From: Ephydatia muelleri
Taxonomy: Eukaryota; Porifera; Demospongiae; Spongillida; Spongillidae
Assembly: GCA_013339895.1 (NCBI GenBank)
Contig: JABACO010000008.1
Span: 324,876 to 388,875 of the forward strand
Direction of reading: 5' to 3'
DNA: 64,000 bases
This document shows positions 55,788 to 64,000 of the stretch, piece after piece. The notes beneath the pieces are model-generated. The model searched no databases and was not told the origin of the DNA. It saw only the letters and a program-made list of their open reading frames with translations. Numbering within the stretch: the first letter of the stretch is position 1; the number at the start of each line of letters is the position of its first letter. The translations under genes were made by a program, and so were the position numbers.

Positions 55788-57345
55788 TCATTTCTTATAC
55801 TTAGTCGAGTACTTGGCTGATCCACACCATCTTCTGGTCTTCTGTCTCACCATGAAAAGGTCTGTAAGAAATAGAAGCGATGCCTCTTCATCGAGGAATC
55901 TACATATCACTTTAGTACGCCCGCTCGTAGATCTGGTCTTGCTGTATTCAGCACAGAAAAAGATGTTTTGGCCCAAAAAATAGGTGCTTCTTGCACAACT
56001 ATGACTTTTGGATTCGATATGTTTCTAATTCACCACCCCTTGCTGGCATGCCTGAACCAATGTGGATGACTGCAACTACAATAGCCACATACTCGTCGTA
56101 CAGGGCCACATATTCACGTGCTGCATCAACATTGAAAATCGCTTCACCTGAGCCTAGCCCATATATGAACCTTTTCTTTAGCTCTTGATTTGAGTAGATG
56201 TGACTTAATAGATGTGAGCGTACTGCTTCATCTTTGCATGGTTCTTGATTGGACATGATTTGATATCCAGCCGAGTTGTCAGCAAAGTTGTCCACAACGT
56301 GATCTGTGTTGGTTATTCCATTGAGCCCTAGTAGCAGTTTCTTCATGATGGATTTACACCGCTCCAGTGCTACGCCATATTCCAAACTGATGTCAGATGC
56401 ATGCAGCTTGGTACCACGGAAGACAATCTCCGTCCCATTATCACCCATAGAAGCAATAATAGGAAGTCGAGATTGAGTGGCATCTGAGTTTTTGGCAAGT
56501 CCTTGCAGTCTGCATACAAGAGAGAAAACGTTAAAGTTGTTAACTTCCACAAGTGGAAGCAAGATTCTCATTTTTTCAACTCTTGCAACTTCTGAGATTT
56601 CAACAGAAACCAGTTCCAGGACAGAAAGCTTCATCAAATACACTAGTTTAGCACAGAGACGACTTACATCATCTGGTGGCAACAGAGAACCGTGTGTTCT
56701 TGACTGGCATGAGAACCTTATGAACAATGCCATTAAGGCACAACTGTCATCTGAGGAGGAATCCATTTCAGCAAGGAGGAGATGCATAAGATGAAATACA
56801 GCATGCTTACTTGGCTCCTGGTTGAAAATGGTTGCCACAGCCTCTGACACATTTTTTTCAACTGCAATTTCTGACACGCCTCTAACACTTAGCTTCCATA
56901 CAAACATAACAAGACGCGTGGAAGCCAATGCATAACTCCTCACAGTTTCATCAGTTTGAGGACGACTAAATGGTCTCTCTATGCCATTACCTCGATGATT
57001 CACAACAAATCTCAGTGCAATGGGGTGAGAAATAATACCTCCTATGCACTCTTCAAATATGTTTCTCAAGCTTTCCTTCTGTTTGTGGAACTCGTCACTT
57101 GGCAGTGTTGGTATGCTGAGGAGCTCTAGAATTGGAACAGCATGGAACCTATCTTGGGCCTCAGGTTCTGGATACCATCCTGTCTGGACATAAAACATAT
57201 CTCTATGTTTCACAGTATCGCACATATTGACAGGAAGGTTCAGTGCTCGCCGCATGGTTTGTCTAACAATTGAAGCAGTGTCAATAACTGTAGCTGTGTT
57301 GTCAGACACTGTAGCAGGTTGGGATTGAGGCTGGGTGTCTTCCAC
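55788..57345 (-). pseudogene. Large protein resembling the N-terminal part of transposon-type RecQ helicases
   Basis: A 448-codon frame (57345-55999) is followed, after a one-base slip at its end, by a second frame (55976-55788). The first ends GSGMPARGGELETYRIQ; the second reads GQNIFFCAEYSKTRSTSGRT, KVICRFLDEEASLLFLTDLF. This pair, small-residue/ARG/E-x then a basic YSK-x-T and RFL block, recalls the region upstream of the helicase domain in large RecQ-type proteins of fungi and some animals. No helicase domain lies in the window: a hAT begins directly downstream. Upstream, a small exon at 57386-57442 reads HVEAHSKEKHGTQL between AG and GT sites, like the end of a zinc finger. The match is from memory and remote. 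Confidence 0.4.
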
Positions 57346-57442
57346 ACCAAAGTGACAAAGGGCCGCGTAGATAATGTTTGTACCTTACAAGGAAGCACAA
57401 GTTGAGTGCCATGCTTTTCTTTTGAATGCGCTTCAACATGCC

Positions 57443-58425
57443 TGTGAAATATATAAATGTATGTAATTCCTTAAATAGAATTTTGCGTATGCCTACACAA
57501 CATTTTGTGCAGATGTGATTGTACTAAAATCAACCAAGACATGTGGTACAAAATGGATGCATGTGAGCCTCTTATTATACTAAGTACTTGGCATTGCACA
57601 TTGTCAATTTTTTGACCCTTGAAGCCTCAGACTTGACCAACGATGGAAGGGATGGAGAGAATCGGTCATGGCACTAAAGGAACCTTAAAAAAAGACAATA
57701 CATTATCAGAGTTTTCAATATGGCTGTCAAACTTTCTCGGCAAACTTGTGCACTGCTTGATGCCACATGTGCTGTAAATAGAAATAAAAGTAACCATCCA
57801 TTGCACCCTGTTAGGTTGTATATATTAACCTGTGCTCATTAGGACTGCATCCTCAGATGCTGGTTGCCTAAACCATTTTTACCATCGAAATAGTCTTGTC
57901 CTTCGCTATCATTCTTGATCCCTAGAAAATGGGTAACTTGATCCAGTCTACTTCCCTGACCACTTTCACGCACAACAGCTTCATGTGCAGACAACATATT
58001 TTCTCCATGCTTCAAGATGGACTTTGCCTGAGAGGGAAAAAGAGTGCACACAAGTGCATACAGAGTGCACGTAAAGTTCTCGTTGTGTAACTGTATCCAT
58101 AATCTCTGTGCTGCATGGTAAATGCTTTGTTCTTATACCTACAGTTATGGCACACCTACCTATGGTCAGCTAAGTACATTACAGTTAATGACTTACACAA
58201 CAGTCATAAGTGCTCTTGTTGATGAGCCTGATGCCCTGCTGCATGCAGTCAGAATTGGCACACCAGAAGTCGCCATACTAGAACAAAGAAACGGACGTAA
58301 ACAGAGAACAAGTGATACACTTGGTTATACAGCAATCAGCATTATGTCACTTCATTGTGACGTTTTAGCTTTTTTAAAATTTACAATTGTAGTTTTCTGC
58401 TAAGACAGCGGGTAACATACCAACT
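57443..58425. other. Possible further exons, not resolved
   Basis: On the minus strand near 58035-57930 an AG-bounded frame reads KSILKHGENMLSAHEAVVRE and looks protein-like; it may be an upstream exon of the gene at 55788-57345. On the plus strand a 93-codon frame at 58122-58403 has no recognised domain. Confidence 0.25.
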
Positions 58426-58427
58426 AC

Positions 58428-58428
58428 A

Positions 58429-58461
<33 letters not shown>

Positions 58462-58506
58462 TGCGTGTGTGTGTATGTGTGTGCTTGTGTGTGTGTGTGC
58501 GTGTGT
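58428..58506. repeat. (TG)n microsatellite
   Basis: An interrupted TG tract with TATGTG and CGTGTG variants. Confidence 0.93.
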
Positions 58507-59330
58507 GTTGAGTATATTTTACAGGTCTCACAATACATCACTGACTGGCTACGGAGCTTTTTGTGTGCCACTTGGTGTACGCCAATTTTGAAGGGCATAA
58601 TTATAAGCTCCATGCTCAAGCAATGCTGATACCAATGTATGTGTGCCTGACCCAGGAGCAAGTGCAAAAAAACTATGTGAAGCTTGTGGTGGCATTGTGA
58701 AGCATGTGTGACAAGGCAGACATGTACGAAGCTTATGTGAGGCACAATAGGATTGTTTGAAGCTTCTAGGAAGCAGGCTGGCACGTATGAAGCACGGTCA
58801 GGTGTGTTCGACAATAGTGCAGTTTAACGTTAGCCCATATATAAATTTCCATAAATAAATAAATAACACATACCTTCTGTCGTTTGAAAATCCGCTATGC
58901 AATGCTCCACGAGGATCCAAACGGCGACTCGAGGCCAAGTCAGACTACAGAACGGTAAAACATACGCTACTTAAAAAGTTGGGTCTGGGAACGTTCAAAG
59001 TTTGTACATATGAAGTACGGCATTAGTGAAAGACATGCACTAAGAGTGGTTGGTCCCTGAGCAACAAGTAAATACGCAATACACGTTTAAGCGACTACTC
59101 TCTGAGGGAAACCTAGCTATGAGTGTTACTGTAGGTCCAAATCCATTGTACGAGCACTCTTGGGAGGATGAACGCTTTGTTTACGCTGGAGATTATGTAC
59201 TAATTGAAATAGTACGCAACAGCGACGGTTATTGCTGTGCGCGCTGTTATGCAAGATGAGTTTATCCCATTTATTGTACGTGCTTAAACAACCCCATGTA
59301 ACGTAGTGCTTACCTCGGAATCTGATCGAG
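58507..59330. other. no gene recognised
   Basis: Degenerate GAAGCTTGTG/GAAGCATGTG motifs recur at about 58678-58800. Nothing else stands out. Confidence 0.35.
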
Positions 59331-59338
59331 CTCAATCT

Positions 59339-59358
59339 GAACCTGCGGCAGCAGGTTC
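59339..59358. promoter_or_regulatory. Palindrome GAACCTGCGGCAGCAGGTTC upstream of the P-like gene
   Basis: This is the inverted copy of the motif at 31667-31686, shared over 27 bp. It lies about 630 bp before the first recognised coding exon of the P-element-like gene, whose first, non-coding exon may start nearby. Confidence 0.45.
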
Positions 59359-59968
59359 AATCAGAGATCATATATTAGAGGGATTGGAAACGGAGTCACG
59401 TGCGCCATTCACGTCTGTACTTGCGTGCGCGGGCAATGCTCAATAGTGTGATTCACACCTCGCATGTGTTGGAAGGGGCGGATTTTTGCAGAGATCGTTG
59501 GAACCAACGCTGGAAAATTCGGTTTTGTGCATCATTATCGGTGAGATTGTTGTTCTTTTGATCAGCGAATGCGTAAACATACTCATGTTAGGTAGGTTTT
59601 GTTTTTTCTTTTACGAACAAGGCCTCGTAAGGTCCTTTTATTGCGTGTGTACGTATTTGTGGGACTACTATTCACAAACACAGTGAGCGTTTGGCTCAAA
59701 GTGTACAAAATAAGATTGTACGTAGTCTGCTCTACATTACCATGTGATTTTTATTAAGCCACGTTGTAGTTCATGCGCGTTGTATCGATTTTTGCTCGTC
59801 CGAATCGCCTTTTCAAGCCTAACTTTGTGGGATAGTTTCTACTCCATCTGTGATGGAAATAAATATCTTACAACTGATTTTGACTTTGTGATGTGTGTTT
59901 TACCAAAGTAAGGCACTTTTACATTTTAGACCATCTTTGTTATTTTTATATACTTTTTTTTTATAGGT

Positions 59969-62900
59969 ATGGGTAGAAGGCGAATTCGATTTTCTTCCTT
60001 TAAAAATGAAGAAAGAAAGAAAAGGAACGCACTATCTCTTGTTGTTTCAATAAGATGGGACCCCATATATGCGTATGGCATGTCTGTAGCCAGTTTCAAT
60101 CCCGTAGAAAGTGTTCCTGACCCTGAAGCACCGCAGGATCTTTCTCTACCCGTGTCCCTACCCATATCATTTCCATTGGGAATTTTTCATGCTTTGGAGG
60201 CAAATTCGAGCTGTCAGCTTGGAAGAAGACTCCTGAAGTTATCTGCTCTCCCTCTCTCATGGGTAATTGCTTCACAGTCACCAGTTGTGTTATGCAAGAT
60301 ACAAGTTCAGGATGGGATAAAGCCAACTGTGTTGATGTCTGTGTTGGTAAAGGATGAGATGCTCTGGGCTGTGACAATCCTCAACACCACATTCACTGTT
60401 GACAACTTTCCTTTGACAAATAGCCTTCCACCTAAGCTTTTCACTGTATCTGATGTTCTCAATTTGATAAGTGTTTTGGATTTCAGCAAGTTCTGCATAG
60501 GTAATCCCGACTTCAACATGGTTGAACAATGGCATCAGAAGAAGTACACTATGCACAGCTATAACGGTACCTGCATGTGTCAGTGAAAATACATGTTATT
60601 TGAGTGTAGAAACTTTATTTTATCTAGGTGATCGAGTAGGATATATTGATGACACACTACTACCCCAGACACCAACCATTCGTCATAGGGATTGTTGCTT
60701 GTTGCTACAGCAAGATGCTCGAGCCATGCGTTGCTCACCTTGCTCAACATACCGTTCCACTTTGTACATCCAAGCTAAAAAGGGTCGTGATGAGGAAGGC
60801 TCAAGTGTAACAGTGAACTATAGGTTGGTTATTAATTTTAGAAGCTACATGTATACATGTACATGTGATTGATGGTGTGCATCATATAATGATATACAGG
60901 TTTCTTCAACTTCCTGAACTAGTTGAGCGACTAGAAAGGCTTCATCACTCGTACCGTTCACTGCTCAAGACTGCTGAGAGGTTACAGAAGAGAATTGAAG
61001 ATGATACAAGGAAATGTGCTGTGGTACTGGATGAAGAATCGGAGACCTACATCAATGATACAATCGCTTCTCCAGAATCTGAAGAATACTTCAAGAAATT
61101 GCCACCTGATTCATTTCAACACTTATTTTGGCAGCAGCAAGTTGAGGCAGCATCCAGAGCAAAATCAAGCTCCATGCGATGGCACCCACTGATGATTCGA
61201 TTTTGTCTCTATCTCAGGCACAAGTGAGTTTCCCCTTTATTCTTGCACATATTTATTCATACAAGTGTTTGTTTGTCCTTGACCATAGGTCAGGTGCGCA
61301 GCCTATGAAGCATTGCGAGAATCTGGTGCCATCAAGCTTCCATCTCAAAGAACTTTGAGAGATTACACTCACTATGTGAAGGCATCTTCTGGGTTCTCGT
61401 ATGAAGTAGATCTGATGGTGAGGAGTGCTGCAAATGTAGATACCTGTTCTGAAAGAGAGAAGTATGTTTTGCTTCTGATTGATGAGATGTATGTTAGAGA
61501 AGATCTAGTGTTCGATCGGTATACCGGAAAAATTATTGGTTTTGCTAACATGGGTGACATCAACAATCATCTAGCAAAGTTAGAAGCTTCACTAGTTAGT
61601 GGAGATACCAGTCCTCCATTGGCGAAGACCATGGTTGTGATCATGATTCGTGGAATATTTAGCAAGCTTCAATATCCTTACGCTCAATTCCCATGTTGTG
61701 CACTCTCTGGTGACCAACTCTATGATCCATTTTGGGAAGCTGTTGGACGTGTGGAGAATTGTGGTTTGAAGGTATGCATCTGAGTTATTGAATGTGCATA
61801 CAGTGATGTTTCACCTGAATTAGGTACTTGGAGTAACAATGGATGGGAGTTCTGCTAATCGCAAGTTGATGAAGCTGCATCAGGGTGACAATACTACTGG
61901 TCCTGTGTACAGAGCTGTGAATCCGTTACTGCAATGAGAGATATATCTACTTCATATCTGATCCACCTCATTTGATCAAAACAGTGCGCAATTGCTGGAA
62001 TAAGAGGGTGATGTGGGTAGGTGTTTTGTAGGATGCATGTTGTGTATTCAGAGAACATATATATATCTCTGTCTTAATGCAGTGCAGAGGCAAGATCATT
62101 ACATGGGATCATTTGAGGTGGTTGTACAATGTGGACACAGCACAAGGAGCAGGACTTCGTTTATTGCCGAAGCTAAAGTTGGAACATGTCAACCTAACTC
62201 CATTTTCAAAGATGAGGGTTGATTTAGCTGCCCAAGTAAGCAGAGAATAATATCGTCAAATGTGAATGAATTAACTGATGTAACATTGCTTCAGGTGTTG
62301 AGTGCATCTGTATCAAAAGGTCTTGTACAAGTGTGTGGTGATGATGCTACGGAGACAGCACACTTAGCTGAAATGATGGACAAGTTTTTTGATGCGCTGA
62401 ATGTTCACAATTACAACCATGGAGCCAAGAGTCGGAAGAGTTTCCAACTTCCTTATACATCTGGTGAAGATCATCGTTTGAAGGTAAATTTTTATATGAA
62501 TAAGCAATATAGTGCTCGTTTAAAAAAATTTTCTTTGCATAAAGTGGTTAGAGTCAGATTTCCTGAAGTATTTGGAGGATTGGAAGATTTCTGTTATGCA
62601 GCGAACTGGATATTCAAAAGCCGAGAAAAACAAAATGCTGCTCAGTGATGAGACTCGATATGGGTTAGAAATGACCTGTAAGTAAAGTACATGTATATGT
62701 TACATATTACATTGCTGTGAGCCATGCATGCACGAAGAATGATTTGATTATCCCCTTTTTTTTACATGCAGGTAAATCCTTTATCGAGTTGGTACAGTTC
62801 ATTTTCACAGTTCCTTCCGTAGATTCTTTCTTAAGCCAAAGAATCTGCCAAGATCCTTTAGAGCGATTTTTTGGGTTACAACGCCAAAGAGGGGGTGTAC

Positions 62901-64000
62901 ATGAAAACCCAAATGTTTTCGAATTCACCACAAACACTCAAGCTCTTCGTGTGGTGAATTCCTTTTGCCATGCTCCATACCGAGGGAATTGCAGAAGTGG
63001 TCCTAGTGAGCAACAGGAGGATGCATTGCATAAGCCCCTCTCTAAGCGCCCTCGTACATCATCAATAACATCTGATCAAGCTGATTCATTGTCAATGTCA
63101 TCTTTTTCAGAAACTATTTCCTCAGATATAGTGATCTGTGTTGCGATCAATGCAATGGTAGCTGACAAATCATTTGGAATCCAGTCTTCTTCAGCTATAT
63201 CAGCTCTGAATACAGCTAGGGCGTTAGTAAAATGGATTCCCAAGAACATCAATGAAGTGGAATCATTACAAACTCAACTGCAAGATATTCTGTCTCCTTG
63301 CATCCAGTCGCTATCTTCCTCCTCAACAGCAAATGCTACTGTGAGAGCCAAGATGTGGAGCAAGTATCATGCTGTACGTACATCTGCTGTATATCTTGAT
63401 GCGTGGAAAGCATTTCTACAAAAGAGCAGTGCAAGTCAAATGGAAACATCTCCTATGTTTTGCCAATATGTTGGACATCAGCTGTTTTTACTTCTTATTA
63501 AGTCTAGTTGTACCTTCACAACCAATAATGGCAATTGTGAAATACCTTTGGAGCTATCAGATGAAGAAATTCAGGCCCTTCGATATACGGCAGGATACAT
63601 CCCTAGGTCTCTTAAGAAGAAGATTTTGAAGTCTTCACGTGACCCTGAACAACAACAAGACCTTGTGCTATGCTTAGATGACCTGTTATCTGATGGAACT
63701 GAAGAACCTTCTGAGTCAGAGGAGTGGCTCACAGCTTTGAATCGTGGGGGGTTGTTATGTGTAAACAACATGACCTTCGAATTGTTTTATTCCATGGAGC
63801 TAGAATTTCGCAGACATATTGGAGCGGAAGGTATTAACAGTGACACTGCGGAAATGATGGAGAAGAATGAAAATGTATTATTCTGTTGGTGCATCATCAG
63901 TGCCTCATGGGAGGAGGAATGCAGTTCTATACTTCTTCCAATGATCATACAGTTATGGATCACTATACGAGGGTACTCACTATGCAGTGCTTGGATAGAG
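59969..64000 (+). pseudogene. P-element-like transposase gene, multi-exon, runs off the window
   Basis: Coding exons: 59969-60566, 60628-60823, 60900-61223, 61294-61771, 61824-62016, 62083-62235, 62295-62483, 62558-62677 and 62772 to the window end. The first 200 residues are an N-terminal module without a THAP finger (start RRRIRFSSFKNEERKKRNAL). Then a Cys motif (VRCSPC-type: AMRCSPCSTYRSTLYI), a coiled coil, IKLPSQRTLRDYTHYV, and the catalytic core: Asp in YVLLLIDEMYVREDLVFD, Asp in VLGVTMDGSSANRKL, DPPHLIKTVRNCW, and Glu in CQDPLERFFGLQRQRGGVHE. The C-terminal 400 residues are open to the edge. Exon 5 has a one-base slip near 61928 and the join into exon 8 is out of frame by one, so this copy is probably inactive. 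It would cut DNA ends in a GTP-dependent way if like the fly enzyme. Confidence 0.78.

Noticed and set aside
61289..61300. Frameshift at the start of exon 4 of the P-like gene
   Set aside because: Using the AG at 61292-61293 as acceptor instead of the one at 61287-61288 keeps the frame, so no break is needed there.

Overview
The window is nuclear DNA from an invertebrate animal. Spliceosomal introns of roughly 50-100 bp sit beside kilobase-long ones. Long satellites and (CA)n tracts are common, and the transposon zoo is wide: Ty3/gypsy Gmr1-like, BEL/Pao, DIRS-like, hAT, P-element-like and IS3-like integrase elements. Compact introns and a repeat protein with RxRY/DPEK-type units make a sponge or another early-branching marine animal plausible, but nothing here fixes the species. 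No bacterial-type genes, rRNA, tRNA or CRISPR were recognised.

Layout. 0.8-2.5 kb is a decayed DIRS-like retrotransposon (RNase H plus tyrosine recombinase). 6.0-15.4 kb is a nested stack: a 5'-truncated BEL/Pao element abuts a DIRS-like gag fragment split by an internally deleted hAT, and next to it a second decayed hAT is split by a young Ty3/gypsy element of the Gmr1 type (integrase before reverse transcriptase, identical 5-bp target duplication, LTRs differing at one base). 15.8-20.4 kb is a three-exon dispanin/CD225 (IFITM-like) membrane protein gene whose first intron holds a 1.7-kb long-inverted-repeat transposon and two satellites. 21-28 kb is mostly satellites and simple repeats with one unassigned Ser-rich reading frame. 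29.8-31.7 kb holds a minus-strand repeat-protein exon and a 938-bp hAT with a perfect 8-bp duplication.

The most striking object is at 35,325-46,163: a 10.8-kb element with 0.56-0.59-kb terminal inverted repeats, TAT...ATA ends, a perfect 6-bp duplication (CGGCCT), arrays of the palindrome ACGACGTCGT in both arms, an IS3-like DDE integrase gene and, in the same orientation, a ten-exon HECT ubiquitin-ligase gene that reads intact. It fits the IS3EU superfamily as I remember it; the HECT cargo is the unusual part.

46-64 kb holds decayed transposon-type genes: a RING-like pseudogene, a possible CACTA-like element, a SWIM/YqaJ nuclease gene, a minus-strand hAT, a minus-strand large protein resembling the part upstream of RecQ-type helicases, and a P-element-like transposase running off the right edge. 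Apart from the dispanin gene, nearly all recognisable coding sequence is of mobile origin.
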